This document shows, one piece after another, positions 44,617 through 53,473 of a stretch of DNA of 63,167 nucleotides. The number at the start of each line of letters is the position of its first letter. Within the stretch, counting starts at the first letter, position 1. Where the stretch lies: assembly GCA_028875855.1 (NCBI GenBank), contig JAGWVA010000015.1, positions 1 through 63,167 on the forward strand, in the 5' to 3' direction. The notes beneath the pieces were generated by a model. That model saw only the letters and a program-made list of their open reading frames with translations, was not told the DNA's origin and searched no databases. This DNA comes from Paracoccaceae bacterium. Lineage in GTDB: Bacteria; Pseudomonadota; Alphaproteobacteria; Rhodobacterales; Rhodobacteraceae. A program made the translations under genes and the position numbers.

Positions 44617-45183
44617 ATGCGACTGCCCTTGATCGACCCAAAGGACCTGAGCGCGGCGCAAAAGCCGCTTTACGAGGACATGAAGACCGGCATCGGCGAG
44701 ACGTTCAACGCCTTCGAAGCCATCGCAGACAACGGCGCCCTGATGGGCCCATGGAACCCATGGCTGCACGAGCCACGCATCGGCAAGGCGATCTGGGATC
44801 TGACCAAGGCGATGTCGATGAAGGCCAGCCTGCCCGACAACGCCCGCCAGATCGCCATCCTGTGCACCGGCGCCCATTTCAATGCGAGTTACGAAATCTA
44901 CGCCCATGTCGCCGTGGCCGAGAAGGAGGGCATGAGCGACACCCGCCTGTCCACGCTGTGCGCCGGGGTGAAACCCGCCGATCTGACGACCGAGGAAGAG
45001 GCCGCCTACGACGTGACGCAGGCGCTGCTGTCGGGGGGCGTCCTGCCCCGGCCGACCTATGACAGGGCGGTCAGGACCTTCGGCCAGCACGGCGCGAACG
45101 AGTTGATCTATCTCGTCGGGCTCTATTGCCTCGTGTCGGTCACGCTGAACGGCTTCAACGTGCCCGTGCCGGAGAAGGAGTGA
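44617..45183 (+). CDS. Carboxymuconolactone decarboxylase-like (AhpD-fold) protein
   Basis: 188 residues, all-helical. It carries the family core [32 protein letters not shown] and a C-terminal [12 protein letters not shown] and [18 protein letters not shown]. The AhpD redox CxxC is absent: only a single Cys is in the ILCTGAHF segment, so a thiol peroxidase role is unlikely and a decarboxylase-like or unknown activity is more probable. It stands alone and shares a bidirectional terminator with rplT. Confidence 0.82.
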   Translation: MRLPLIDPKDLSAAQKPLYEDMKTGIGETFNAFEAIADNGALMGPWNPWLHEPRIGKAIWDLTKAMSMKASLPDNARQIAILCTGAHFNASYEIYAHVAVAEKEGMSDTRLSTLCAGVKPADLTTEEEAAYDVTQALLSGGVLPRPTYDRAVRTFGQHGANELIYLVGLYCLVSVTLNGFNVPVPEKE

Positions 45184-45203
45184 CGGCAAGGGCCACCCCG
45201 AAA

Positions 45204-45236
45204 CGAAAAAGCCCCGCGCCATGCGCGGGGCTTTTC
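45204..45236. terminator. Bidirectional terminator between the CMD-like gene and rplT
   Basis: The GC-rich hairpin GCCCCGCG-N4-CGCGGGGC centred near 45220 is flanked by AAAAA on the left and TTTT on the right, so each strand ends with a U-tract. It can serve both converging genes. Confidence 0.9.
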
Positions 45237-45254
45237 AAGTCTTCCGGTGCCGGA

Positions 45255-45620
45255 TCAGGCGGCGATCGCGGCCTGCGCCTTGGCGACGATGGCGCCGAAG
45301 GCTTCCGGTTCGTTCACCGCGAGATCGGCAAGAACCTTGCGGTCCACCTCGATGCCGGCCTTCGACAGCGCGTTGATGAAACGCGAGTAGGTCAGCGCGG
45401 GGTCGATCGCGCGGCAGCCCGCGTTGATGCGCTGGATCCACAGGGCGCGGAAGTTGCGCTTGCGGGCCTTGCGGTCGCGGGTGGCGTATTGGTTGGCCTT
45501 GTCGACAGCCTGGGTCGCGGTGCGGAAGTTACGGCTGCGGTTGCCGTAATAGCCCTTCGCGGCGTCGAGGACCTTCTTGTGAGCGGCGTGAGTAACCTTG
45601 CCGGATTTGACGCGTGCCAT
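45255..45620 (-). CDS. rplT: 50S ribosomal protein bL20
   Basis: 121 residues, basic. It begins [20 protein letters not shown], contains [20 protein letters not shown] and [20 protein letters not shown], and ends with a helical, acidic domain. It binds 23S rRNA early in assembly; in several bacteria it represses its own operon. It lies 12 bases after rpmI. No infC is upstream, unlike the IF3-L35-L20 operon of many bacteria. Confidence 0.98.
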   Translation of the reverse strand: MARVKSGKVTHAAHKKVLDAAKGYYGNRSRNFRTATQAVDKANQYATRDRKARKRNFRALWIQRINAGCRAIDPALTYSRFINALSKAGIEVDRKVLADLAVNEPEAFGAIVAKAQAAIAA

Positions 45621-45632
45621 TGTTCACTCTCC

Positions 45633-45833
45633 TCAGCGGGCGTAGGGCATGTATTTCTTGACGATCTTTGCATCGCTTTCGCAAAGGATCATCGTGCCCG
45701 CGCTGTCGCGGATGAACTTCGGGGTGCGCTTGATCATCCCGTGGCGCTTGCCGGCGGCGCCAGCCTTCACCTTGCCGGTCGCGGTCATCGAGAACCGCTT
45801 TTTGGCGGCCGATTTGGTCTTCATCTTGGGCAT
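45633..45833 (-). CDS. rpmI: 50S ribosomal protein bL35
   Basis: 66 residues, very basic. [20 protein letters not shown], then [16 protein letters not shown] and a C-terminal [18 protein letters not shown] are diagnostic. The start at 45833 follows GAAGGAGACGAAA. It is the first gene of rpmI-rplT, driven by the promoter at 45906-45934. Confidence 0.98.
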   Translation of the reverse strand: MPKMKTKSAAKKRFSMTATGKVKAGAAGKRHGMIKRTPKFIRDSAGTMILCESDAKIVKKYMPYAR

Positions 45834-45905
45834 TTTCGTCTCCTTCGAGCTTCGCGCACGACTCGGCATGCCACTCTGGCCGGCCGCGCGGTTATCAGAG
45901 CGTGC

Positions 45906-45934
45906 CGTATAGGGGCACACCCTGCGACGCGCAA
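45906..45934 (-). promoter_or_regulatory. Promoter of rpmI-rplT
   Basis: On the minus strand TTGCGC (45929-45934), 17 bases, TATACG (45906-45911). The leader is about 65 bases, long enough for a small regulatory hairpin, though I do not see a convincing L20-binding mimic. Confidence 0.65.
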
Positions 45935-45949
45935 GACGAAACTGCGCCT

Positions 45950-46174
45950 TCAGCGGATGAAATCCCCCGCGACCCGGACGAAGACCATCGGGATGCCGGA
46001 CACGCTATAGCCCGCGGGGTGATGAACCTCGGCATAGCCGATCAGCACGACCCCCGCGGCCAGCATGACAAAGGCCACCCGCGACAGGTGGCCTTCGACA
46101 TATCCCTTGAGAAAGCTCAGGACCGAGAGGCAGGCGATGAGGAACCCTGCGACAAATGCAAGATCGGGCATCAT
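45950..46174 (-). CDS. Small hypothetical membrane protein
   Basis: 74 residues with two predicted transmembrane helices ([18 protein letters not shown] and [18 protein letters not shown]) joined by [10 protein letters not shown], and a C-terminal segment ending [11 protein letters not shown]. The start at 46174 follows GGGAGG by five bases; the next codon is also Met. It lies 32 bases after the pyk stop on the same strand and is probably co-transcribed. I do not recognise the family; similar small proteins next to pyk occur in relatives, but I cannot confirm this here. Confidence 0.7.
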   Translation of the reverse strand: MMPDLAFVAGFLIACLSVLSFLKGYVEGHLSRVAFVMLAAGVVLIGYAEVHHPAGYSVSGIPMVFVRVAGDFIR

Positions 46175-46206
46175 GCGCGCCTCCCGACGGAACCTGTTAA
46201 GCGTCA

Positions 46207-47649
46207 TTATTCAGGTTCGGAGCGGTAGATCAATCGTTCTTCGCAGGGCGCCACGCGCAGGATGTTGGTCGTGCCCGGCACGTTGAACGGCACGCCGGCC
46301 AGAACGACGATCTGGTCGGTTTCGACAGCAAAGCCGTATTTCAGCACCGCGCGCACGGCCGAGATGACCGCGCCCTTGAACCGGTATTGTTCGTCCGTGA
46401 TGACGCAGTGCACGCCCCAGGTCAGGCACAGCCGACGCGCGGTCGGCACCAGCGGGGTCAGCGCGACGATGGGCGCGCGCGGACGTTCGCGGGCCACCAG
46501 CGTCACCGTCGTGCCGGACTGGCTGAAGCAGGAGATCGCCTTGACCTTCATCGTCTCGGCCACCTCGCGGGCGGCGGCGACGATGGCATCGGCCACGGTG
46601 TTGCGATCGGCCCGGCGCGAGCTTTCGATGACTTCGCGGTAGGTCGGATCGCTTTCGACCGAGATCGCCACGTTGTTCATCGTCCGGACCGCTTCGATCG
46701 GATATTTGCCGGCCGCGGACTCCGCCGACAGCATCACCGCATCCGCGCCCTCGTAGATCGCGGTGGCAACGTCCGAGACCTCGGCCCGCGTGGGAACCGG
46801 GCTTTCGATCATCGATTCAAGCATCTGGGTCGCCACGATCACGGGCTTGGCCGCAGACCGGCAGGCGCGCACGAGCCGCTTCTGGATCGGGGGCACGGCC
46901 TGCACCGGCAGTTCGACCCCCAGATCGCCCCGCGCCACCATGATGCCGTCCGACACCGTGAGGATTTCGGCAAAGGCCTTCACGGCGGCCGGCTTTTCGA
47001 TCTTGGACAGGATCGAGGCACGGCCCCGGGCAAGGTCGCGCGCTTCGATCACGTCTTCGGGACGCTGCACGAAGGACAGGGCGAGCCAGTCCACGCCCAG
47101 CTCGCAGGCGAATTCGAGGTCGGCACGGTCCTTTTCCGACAGCGCGGCCAGCGGCAGCACCACGTCGGGCACGTTCACGCCCTTGCGGTTCGAGATCGTG
47201 CCGCCGACCACCACGGTGCAGTCGGCGAAATCGGGGCCGCATTTCTCGACCTTCAGACGGATCTTGCCGTCATTGACCAGAAGCGAGGCACCGGGTTCGA
47301 GGGCGGCAAAGATTTCCTTGTGCGGCAGGCAGACGCGCGTCGCATCCCCCTCGGCCGGGTCGAGGTCGAGGCGGAAGGCCTGCCCCTCTTCCAGATCGTG
47401 GGGCCCGTCGAACGTGCCGACGCGGAGCTTCGGCCCCTGAAGGTCGGCCAGGATCGCGATCGGGCGGCCGGTGTCTTCTTCCACCTTGCGGATGATCGCA
47501 TGCCGGGCGGCGATGTCGTCATGGGTGCCATGGCTCATGTTCAGCCGGAACACGTCGGCGCCCGCTTCGAAAAGCGCACGGATGGTTTCGTAATCGCTGG
47601 AGGCCGGGCCCAGGGTGGCCACGATCTTCACATTGCGCAGGCGTCTCAT
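46207..47649 (-). CDS. pyk: Pyruvate kinase
   Basis: 480 residues. Phosphoenolpyruvate plus ADP gives pyruvate and ATP. The A domain carries RLNMSHGTHDD, ILSKIEKPAAVKAF, IMVARGDLGVELP and VIVATQMLESMI. The B domain lies between (about 70-170), and the C-terminal allosteric domain has CFSQSGTTVTLVARERPRAPIVALTP split across a Thr/Ser-rich loop. Length and motifs are standard. The promoter TTGCCC-N17-CATAGA is at 47698-47726. Confidence 0.97.
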   Translation of the reverse strand: MRRLRNVKIVATLGPASSDYETIRALFEAGADVFRLNMSHGTHDDIAARHAIIRKVEEDTGRPIAILADLQGPKLRVGTFDGPHDLEEGQAFRLDLDPAEGDATRVCLPHKEIFAALEPGASLLVNDGKIRLKVEKCGPDFADCTVVVGGTISNRKGVNVPDVVLPLAALSEKDRADLEFACELGVDWLALSFVQRPEDVIEARDLARGRASILSKIEKPAAVKAFAEILTVSDGIMVARGDLGVELPVQAVPPIQKRLVRACRSAAKPVIVATQMLESMIESPVPTRAEVSDVATAIYEGADAVMLSAESAAGKYPIEAVRTMNNVAISVESDPTYREVIESSRRADRNTVADAIVAAAREVAETMKVKAISCFSQSGTTVTLVARERPRAPIVALTPLVPTARRLCLTWGVHCVITDEQYRFKGAVISAVRAVLKYGFAVETDQIVVLAGVPFNVPGTTNILRVAPCEERLIYRSEPE

Positions 47650-47697
47650 CTGCCTTGTCCTTCGGTCAGGGTCATGTGTCGTCGGTGGGCCGCGCCC

Positions 47698-47726
47698 TCT
47701 ATGGCCGAAATCGCCGCGGCGGGCAA
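47698..47726 (-). promoter_or_regulatory. Candidate promoter of pyk
   Basis: On the minus strand TTGCCC (47721-47726), 17 bases, CATAGA (47698-47703), about 48 bases upstream of the start codon. Confidence 0.5.
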
Positions 47727-47784
47727 CTGGCGCTTTCCCGCGTCCCGGTCTAAACCCCGTGTCACACGGACAGGTGAAGAAGAG

Positions 47785-48528
47785 ATGACGGAACGCGCCT
47801 TTGAGATTCACGGCGAACAGCGCGAGTCGCGCTGGCTCGTGACCTGCGACCACGCGACGAACCGGGTGCCCGACTGGGTGGCGGGCGGCAACCTCGGGAT
47901 CGCGCCCGAGGACATGGCCCGCCACATCGCCTATGACGTGGGCGCCGCGGGGCTGACGCGTGCGCTGGCCGACCGGCTTGGGGCGACGGCGATCCTGTCG
48001 GATTTCTCGCGCCTCGTGATCGACCCGAACCGCGGCGAGGACGATCCCACGCTGGTCATGCGGCTTTACGACGGCACGATCATCCCGGCCAACCGCCGGG
48101 CCGATCCGGGCGACATCGAACGGCGCAAGGCCGCGCTTTACCGCCCCTATCACGAGGCGCTGGAACGGCTGGCGCAGCGGCGCGCGGACACGGTGATCCT
48201 TGCCATCCACAGCTTCACCCCCTGCCTGAAAGGCCGCAGCCCGCGCCCATGGCAGGTGGGCGTGCTGCATTCGCACCTCGACAGCCGCCTCTCGCGGGCG
48301 CTGATCGCGCAGCTTCAGTCCGAGGGCGATCTGTGCGTGGGCGACAACCAGCCCTACCTTGGCCACCTGCCGGGCGACTCCATCGACCGCCATGCGCTGC
48401 GCCCGGGCCGTCACAACACGCTGATCGAGCTGCGCAACGACCTGATCGGAACGCCAGAGGCGCAGGCCGCCTGGGCGGACCGCCTTGTGCCCCTGTTGCA
48501 CGCGGCGCTGGCCGAGGTGACCCGATGA
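47785..48528 (+). CDS. N-formylglutamate amidohydrolase family protein
   Basis: 247 residues of the FGase/HutG-like family. Conserved segments are LVTCDHATNRVPDW (metal/catalytic His), HIAYDVGAAGLTRALADRL, SRLVIDPNR, ILAIHSFTPCLKG and NTLIELRNDLIGT. Authentic HutG works with hutU/H/I in histidine breakdown, but no hut gene is near. It is followed by an overlapping HAD gene (ATGA), which suggests a different or house-cleaning role. The start follows AGGTGAAGAAG. Confidence 0.87.
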   Translation: MTERAFEIHGEQRESRWLVTCDHATNRVPDWVAGGNLGIAPEDMARHIAYDVGAAGLTRALADRLGATAILSDFSRLVIDPNRGEDDPTLVMRLYDGTIIPANRRADPGDIERRKAALYRPYHEALERLAQRRADTVILAIHSFTPCLKGRSPRPWQVGVLHSHLDSRLSRALIAQLQSEGDLCVGDNQPYLGHLPGDSIDRHALRPGRHNTLIELRNDLIGTPEAQAAWADRLVPLLHAALAEVTR

Positions 48529-49172
48529 CACCCTATGCGGCGGTCATCTTCGACCTCGACGGGACGCTGATCGACACGGAACGGCGGCTGATGGAGGCCG
48601 GGGCCGAGGTTCTGGCCGAGCTTGGCTACGAGGTGGAGCGATCCTTCCTGACCTCGCTCGTGGGCATCGACGCAAGCGTCGGCTACGCCCGCCTCAGGGC
48701 GCATATCGGCACCGGCTTCGACGAGGCGGCTTTCTCGAAGGTCTGGCATGGCGCGGCCGAGCGGGCCTTTGCGACCGGCGTGCCCACCATGCCGGGGGTC
48801 GAGACGCTGCTGGACCGCGTGGCCTATCTGCCGAAGGCAATCGCCACCAACAGCCGCACCGCCAGCGCCCGGGAAAAGGTGGCCGCCGCGGGGCTTGGCC
48901 GACATTTCGCAGACCGTCACATCCTTGGCTGCGACTCCGTGCCGGCGGCGAAGCCCGCCCCCGACGTCTATCTGGCGGCCGCCGACAGCCTTGGCGTCGC
49001 GCCCGGCCGCTGCCTTGCCTTCGAGGACAGCGCCGCCGGCGTGACCGCCGCCCTTGCGGCCGGCATGGTCGTGGTCCACATTCCCGACATGGCCCCGGCC
49101 GCGGGCGTTCAGGCCCATCACCGGGCCGATACGATCCTCGACGGCGCCCGGGCGGCCGGGCTGATCGACTGA
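48525..49172 (+). CDS. HAD-family phosphatase (beta-phosphoglucomutase/GS-like subfamily)
   Basis: 215 residues. Motif I is AAVIFDLDGTLIDTERRL (nucleophile Asp10), the C1 cap follows, motif II is in AIATNSRTASA, the catalytic Lys is in PAAKPAPDVYLAAADSLGV and motif III is CLAFEDSAAGVTAALAAGM. This is the pattern of small sugar-phosphate phosphatases. The start overlaps the stop of the upstream amidohydrolase, and DUF1244 follows after eight bases, so the three likely form an operon. Confidence 0.9.
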   Translation: MTPYAAVIFDLDGTLIDTERRLMEAGAEVLAELGYEVERSFLTSLVGIDASVGYARLRAHIGTGFDEAAFSKVWHGAAERAFATGVPTMPGVETLLDRVAYLPKAIATNSRTASAREKVAAAGLGRHFADRHILGCDSVPAAKPAPDVYLAAADSLGVAPGRCLAFEDSAAGVTAALAAGMVVVHIPDMAPAAGVQAHHRADTILDGARAAGLID

Positions 49173-49180
49173 CGGAGGCG

Positions 49181-49504
49181 ATGATGGACAAGGCAACGCA
49201 GACCGAACTGGAGGCCGCGGCCTTCCGGGCGCTTCGGGATCACCTGATGGTCAAGCGGCCCGAGGTTCAGAACATCGACCTGATGAACCTCGCCGGCTTC
49301 TGCCGCAACTGCCTGAGCCGCTGGTATCAGGAGGCCGCCAACGCCCGCGGCATCGACATGACCAAGGACGAGGCGCGGGAAATCTTCTACGGCATGCCTT
49401 ACGAGACGTGGAAGGCGGCCAATCAGACCGAGGCGGACGCCGCAAAGCAGGCCACGTTCGAGGTCGCCTTTCGTGAAAACGTGGGCGAGCGCGGCAAAAG
49501 CTGA
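49181..49504 (+). CDS. DUF1244 family protein
   Basis: 107 residues. The family core is AFRALRDHLMVKRPEVQNIDLMN, then LAGFCRNCLSRWYQEAA with a CxxC pair, and EIFYGMPYETWKAAN. DUF1244 proteins are small helical proteins widespread in Alpha- and Gammaproteobacteria; their function is not established. The CxxC could bind a metal or be redox-active. The second codon is also Met, so the start may be three bases later. Confidence 0.9.
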   Translation: MMDKATQTELEAAAFRALRDHLMVKRPEVQNIDLMNLAGFCRNCLSRWYQEAANARGIDMTKDEAREIFYGMPYETWKAANQTEADAAKQATFEVAFRENVGERGKS

Positions 49505-49567
49505 CGCCGGGGGGCTTGACCTTCCCCCTGCGGCGCGCGTCAATCCCGCCAAATGAAAGGATGCCGG

Positions 49568-50272
49568 ATGAGGCTGCTCAGAGGCCATGGGGCCGCGCTC
49601 GCGGTGACTTTTGCGCTGTTCTCCGGTGCCGCCATCGCGGCAAGCGTCGCACCCGCGTCCACGGATCGGGTCGCCGCGCAAGGGGCGGTCAGCGACGCTC
49701 TGGCCGCGACGATTGCCACCTGCGCCGCCTGCCATGGCGAGAAGGGCGTTTCCACCGATCCCCGGTATCCTGACCTCGCGGGCCAGAAGCCCGGCTATCT
49801 CGTGAAGGCGCTGCACGATTTCCAGAGCGGGGCACGCACATCCGATCTGATGCAGCCCTTCGCCACGGCGCTTGGACCGGATCAGGTGACGGCGATTGCG
49901 GCGTATTTCGCACGCCAGACGCCCGCCACCCCGAAGAAGGCCGACAGCGACCTTGCCCGCGCCGGCAAGATCGTCTTCACCGCGCGCGGGCAGGGTCACC
50001 CGCCCTGCGCGAGCTGCCACACGGCCGGGGGCCTGCTGGGCGGCGTCATGGGCCGGATGATGGGCGGGGGCATGATGGGCGGGGGCATGCGGATGACCGA
50101 TCCCGCCATCACGCCGAACCTCGCCGCCCAAAGCGCGTCCTATCTGAAATCGGCGCTGGATGCCTTCGCATCGGGCGCACGGGCCGACCCGGTCATGTCC
50201 CCGATCGCCAAGAGCCTGACCCAGACCGAACGCGAGGCCGTCGCGGCCTATCTGGCCGGCCTCAAGGGCTAG
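49568..50272 (+). CDS. Periplasmic diheme cytochrome c (c4-like) with Met/Gly-rich insert
   Basis: 234 residues. The signal peptide is MRLLRGHGAALAVTFALFSG to about AIA. Two c-type haem sites, CAACH at 52-56 and CASCH at 147-151, each sit in a c4-type domain (DLAGQKPGYLVKALHDF; NLAAQSASYLKSALDAF). Directly after the second haem site a segment rich in Met and Gly occurs (about 157-176), including a doubled MMGGG. The start at 49568 is preferred because AAGGA lies just upstream; ATG at 49553 would add five residues. The electron partner is unknown. Confidence 0.88.
   Translation: MRLLRGHGAALAVTFALFSGAAIAASVAPASTDRVAAQGAVSDALAATIATCAACHGEKGVSTDPRYPDLAGQKPGYLVKALHDFQSGARTSDLMQPFATALGPDQVTAIAAYFARQTPATPKKADSDLARAGKIVFTARGQGHPPCASCHTAGGLLGGVMGRMMGGGMMGGGMRMTDPAITPNLAAQSASYLKSALDAFASGARADPVMSPIAKSLTQTEREAVAAYLAGLKG
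50057..50086 (+). repeat. Perfect 15-bp tandem duplication inside the diheme cytochrome gene
   Basis: Two consecutive copies of ATGATGGGCGGGGGC, encoding MMGGG twice, in frame. They sit in the loop after the second haem-binding site and preserve the reading frame. Confidence 0.95.
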
Positions 50273-50355
50273 GACCAAAGGCGCAGACGGGCACGGTTCC
50301 CTTTCCAGACAGGGCGGTCTAACGTCGCGCCGATTTCGATACGGGAGAGTCCGCC

Positions 50356-51243
50356 GTGGCGATGCGCGCCTATGCCCTTCTGACGCTGACCACCCTCTGC
50401 TGGGGCGCCAATGCGGTCGCCGGGCGGCTTGCGGTCGGCCATGTCAGCCCGATGGTGCTCACGTCGATGCGATGGGCGATCTGCTTTGTCGCGGCGACGC
50501 TTCTCGCGCTTCCGCACCTGCGCCGCGACCTTGCCGAGTTGTGGCGCAACCGGGTGCTGGTGGCCGGCTACGGCACAATCGGCTTCGCGCTCTTCAACGG
50601 CATCTTCTACACCGCGGCGCATTACACCACCGCGATCAACCTCGTCATCATTCAGGCGGGGATTCCGCTGGTCGTCTTCGGACTGAGCTTCGCACTGTTC
50701 CGAACCCCGGTGAGCGGGGCGCAGATCGCGGGCTTTGCCGTCACGTTGGTGGGCGTTCTGGTGACGGCGGCGCATGGCAGCCTTGCCGCCCTGATGGCGC
50801 TGCGCGTCAACAGGGGGGACGCGCTGATGCTGCTGGCGATCCTGTGCTACGGCGGCTACACGGTCGCGCTGCGCTGGAAGCCCTCGGTCCACTGGCTCAG
50901 CTTCATGGCGGGGATCTCGGGGGCGGCCTTCGTCGTCTCGCTTCCCCTTCTGGGCTGGGAGGCCGCGCGCGGCGCCGCGGTCTGGCCCGACGCGCGGGGC
51001 TGGGCGCTTGGTCTGTTCACCGGCTTCTTCCCCGGCCTTGTCGCGCAGGCAAGTTTCATCGCCGGCGCAGGCCTGATCGGGGCGAACCGGGCGGGGCTGT
51101 TCATCAACCTCGTCCCGGTCTTCGGCGCGGTGCTGTCGGTGCTGATCCTGCGCGAAGGGCTGATGGCCTATCACCTTGCGGGGCTCGCCCTCGTGCTGTC
51201 GGGGCTGGCGCTGGCCGAACGCGGGCGTCTGGCCGCGGCCTGA
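50356..51243 (+). CDS. EamA/DMT-superfamily transporter
   Basis: 295 residues with about ten transmembrane helices in two EamA repeats (first: ALLTLTTLCWGANAVAGRLA; second: DALMLLAILCYGGYTVALRW). Conserved NLVIIQAGIPLVV and AGLFINLVPVFGAVLSVLIL segments are typical of drug/metabolite exporters. The GTG start at 50356 follows GGGAGAG; a second in-frame ATG is two codons downstream. Substrate cannot be predicted. It converges on the thioredoxin gene. Confidence 0.9.
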   Translation: MAMRAYALLTLTTLCWGANAVAGRLAVGHVSPMVLTSMRWAICFVAATLLALPHLRRDLAELWRNRVLVAGYGTIGFALFNGIFYTAAHYTTAINLVIIQAGIPLVVFGLSFALFRTPVSGAQIAGFAVTLVGVLVTAAHGSLAALMALRVNRGDALMLLAILCYGGYTVALRWKPSVHWLSFMAGISGAAFVVSLPLLGWEAARGAAVWPDARGWALGLFTGFFPGLVAQASFIAGAGLIGANRAGLFINLVPVFGAVLSVLILREGLMAYHLAGLALVLSGLALAERGRLAAA

Positions 51244-51813
51244 TCAGCCGGAGATCAGCTTCGACAGGATGGCCTTCGCGCTCGGGCTGTCCCAGTCGGC
51301 CTCGCCGATCAGGCGCGCAATCTCTCGCCCCTCGGGATCAAGGATCAGCGTCATCGGCAGCCCCATGATCCCGAGCGCCCGCGCCAGCCGGGCGTCGGGG
51401 TCGATCAGCACCGGAAGATGCGTGACGTTCTCGCGGTCGAAGAACTTCTGCGCGCTGGCCGCCGTGGTGCGCAGCGAGCCCACGGGCACCACCGCGAGCC
51501 GGTCGCCCCCAAGCTCGGCCTGCAACCGGTCGAGCGCCGGCATCTCCTTGCGGCAGGGCGCGCACCATGTGGCCCAGAAATTCAGCACGACATACTTGCC
51601 GCGATAGTCCGACAGATGATGCTCGGTCCCGGCGGCATCGAGCACGGCGAGATCGGGCAACGCCATCGGCCGGGAGGTGAAGGACAGCTTTTCCATGCTG
51701 CCCGTGGCCAGCGCCTTCAGCGCCGTCGTATCGACCGTGGCCGCATCGGCAAGCGCGGCATTTGCACCGAGCGCAAGGGCCGCGTATAGCACGGCGGAAC
51801 GAAGATGACGCAT
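51244..51813 (-). CDS. TlpA-like periplasmic thiol-disulfide oxidoreductase
   Basis: 189 residues. An N-terminal signal peptide ([18 protein letters not shown]) is followed by a thioredoxin/AhpC-TSA fold with CAPC at 84-87 in [15 protein letters not shown], and a cis-Pro in [12 protein letters not shown]. TlpA proteins in alphaproteobacteria help reduce apocytochromes or the copper site of oxidases, which would fit the cytochrome-rich window. It is divergent from argH, with only 23 bases between the start codons. Confidence 0.9.
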   Translation of the reverse strand: MRHLRSAVLYAALALGANAALADAATVDTTALKALATGSMEKLSFTSRPMALPDLAVLDAAGTEHHLSDYRGKYVVLNFWATWCAPCRKEMPALDRLQAELGGDRLAVVPVGSLRTTAASAQKFFDRENVTHLPVLIDPDARLARALGIMGLPMTLILDPEGREIARLIGEADWDSPSAKAILSKLISG

Positions 51814-51836
51814 TTTCCCTCCGGAAGGGCCAGACG

Positions 51837-53246
51837 ATGACCGACCAACCCGCGACCAAACCCCAGACTGCGAACGCGATGTGGGGCGGGCGCTTCGCCG
51901 CCGGGCCAGACGCGATCATGGAGGCAATTAATGCCTCGATCGGGTTCGACAAGCGGCTTTACGCACAGGACATCGCTGGCTCGCGCGCCCATGCCGCGAT
52001 GCTTGCGGCGCAGGGCGTCATTAGCACTAGCGACGCCGAGGCGATCCGGGAAGGGCTTCTCACGGTGTTGTCAGAGATTGAAACGGGCGATTTCCCCTTC
52101 TCGACCGCGCTGGAAGACATCCACATGAACGTCGAGTCGCGGCTGAAGGAGATCATCGGGGAACCGGCCGGGCGCCTGCACACCGCGCGCAGCCGCAACG
52201 ATCAGGTGGCGACCGATTTCCGGCTGTGGGTCCGCGACCAGACCGACGCCGCCATCGAGGGGATCGAGGCGCTGCAACGCGCCTTTCTCGCGCAGGCCGA
52301 ACAGGGCGCGGACTGGGTGATGCCCGGCTTCACCCATCTGCAGACCGCCCAGCCGGTGACCTGGGGCCACCACATGATGGCCTATGTCGAGATGCTCGGC
52401 CGGGACGCCGCGCGTTTTCGCGATGCCCGGAACCGGATGAACGAATGCCCGCTGGGTGCGGCGGCGCTGGCCGGCACGTCCTTTCCCATCGACCGTCACA
52501 TGACGGCCGCGGCGCTTGGCTTCGACCGGCCTGCCGCCAACAGCCTGGATGCCGTGGCGGACCGCGACTTCGCGCTGGAGTTCCTGTCGGCCGCGTCGAT
52601 CTGCGCCATGCACCTGTCGCGCTTCGCCGAGGAACTGGTGATCTGGTCGTCGGCCCAGTTCCGCTTCGTGCGGCTGTCGGACCGTTTCTCGACCGGCTCG
52701 TCGATCATGCCGCAGAAGCGCAACCCGGACGCGGCAGAACTGCTGCGCGCCAAGATCGCCCGCATCCTTGGGGCGACGGTGGCGCTGTTCACCATGATGA
52801 AGGGCCTTCCGCTCACCTATTCCAAGGACATGCAGGAAGACAAGGAACAGGTCTTCGACGCCGCCGACACGCTGATGCTGAGCCTTGCCGCCATGACGGG
52901 CATGGTCAAGGACATGACCGCGAACGTCGCCGTGCTGCGGACCGCCGCCGCCTCGGGCTTTTCGACCGCCACCGACCTTGCCGACTGGCTGGTGCGCACG
53001 CTTGGCCTGCCCTTCCGCGAGGCGCATCACGTCACCGGCAGCCTTGTCGCGCTGGCCGAGAAGAAGGGCTGCGACCTGCCCGACCTGACCTTGCAGGACA
53101 TGCAATCCGTGCATCCCGGGATCACCGACGCGGTCTTCACCGTCCTTGGCGTGGACAATTCGGTGGCCAGCCGCATGTCCTACGGCGGCACGGCGCCCGC
53201 GCAGGTGCGCGCCCAGATCGCCCGCTGGCGGGAGATCCTGGGATGA
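51837..53246 (+). CDS. argH: Argininosuccinate lyase
   Basis: 469 residues. The last step of arginine synthesis: argininosuccinate to arginine and fumarate. It contains [56 protein letters not shown] and the fumarase-superfamily signature [12 protein letters not shown]. The start follows GGAAGGG by eight bases. Its stop overlaps the start of a small lipoprotein gene (ATGA). Confidence 0.97.
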   Translation: MTDQPATKPQTANAMWGGRFAAGPDAIMEAINASIGFDKRLYAQDIAGSRAHAAMLAAQGVISTSDAEAIREGLLTVLSEIETGDFPFSTALEDIHMNVESRLKEIIGEPAGRLHTARSRNDQVATDFRLWVRDQTDAAIEGIEALQRAFLAQAEQGADWVMPGFTHLQTAQPVTWGHHMMAYVEMLGRDAARFRDARNRMNECPLGAAALAGTSFPIDRHMTAAALGFDRPAANSLDAVADRDFALEFLSAASICAMHLSRFAEELVIWSSAQFRFVRLSDRFSTGSSIMPQKRNPDAAELLRAKIARILGATVALFTMMKGLPLTYSKDMQEDKEQVFDAADTLMLSLAAMTGMVKDMTANVAVLRTAAASGFSTATDLADWLVRTLGLPFREAHHVTGSLVALAEKKGCDLPDLTLQDMQSVHPGITDAVFTVLGVDNSVASRMSYGGTAPAQVRAQIARWREILG

Positions 53247-53389
53247 GGGCCATGGCGCTGCTGATCGCCCTTCTGGCGCTGTCCGCCTGCGGCGCGGATG
53301 GCCCGCCCACCGCACCCAACGGCACACGCCCGAATGCGGCGATCACGCTCAGCGGGTCGGCGGAATACGGGATCTCGGGCACCTTCTGA
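53243..53389 (+). CDS. lptM: LptM-like small lipoprotein
   Basis: 48 residues. A signal [16 protein letters not shown] has lipobox LSAC; the mature part starts [12 protein letters not shown], close to the CG-x-x-GP-x-x-x-P start shared by LptM (YifL) proteins. In E. coli LptM is an outer-membrane lipoprotein that helps mature the LptD-LptE LPS translocon. The position between argH and lysA is the typical alphaproteobacterial context (lysA/dapF neighbours in other groups). The start codon overlaps the argH stop. The family call rests on a short motif plus position. Confidence 0.8.
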   Translation: MRAMALLIALLALSACGADGPPTAPNGTRPNAAITLSGSAEYGISGTF

Positions 53390-53473
53390 CCCTGCGGGAC
53401 GGCCGCATGTGAATTCATCGGCGACCGCCTCGGGAAGAATTGCAACGATCCACGCTTCTGCTAAGACCGCCCC

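Noticed and set aside
46387-48528. A 713-codon plus-strand frame opposite pyk
   Set aside because: It is the shadow frame of pyk on the opposite strand, joined in phase to the real amidohydrolase gene. The pyk reading has full family motifs, while the extra part is Arg/His/Gly-rich noise.
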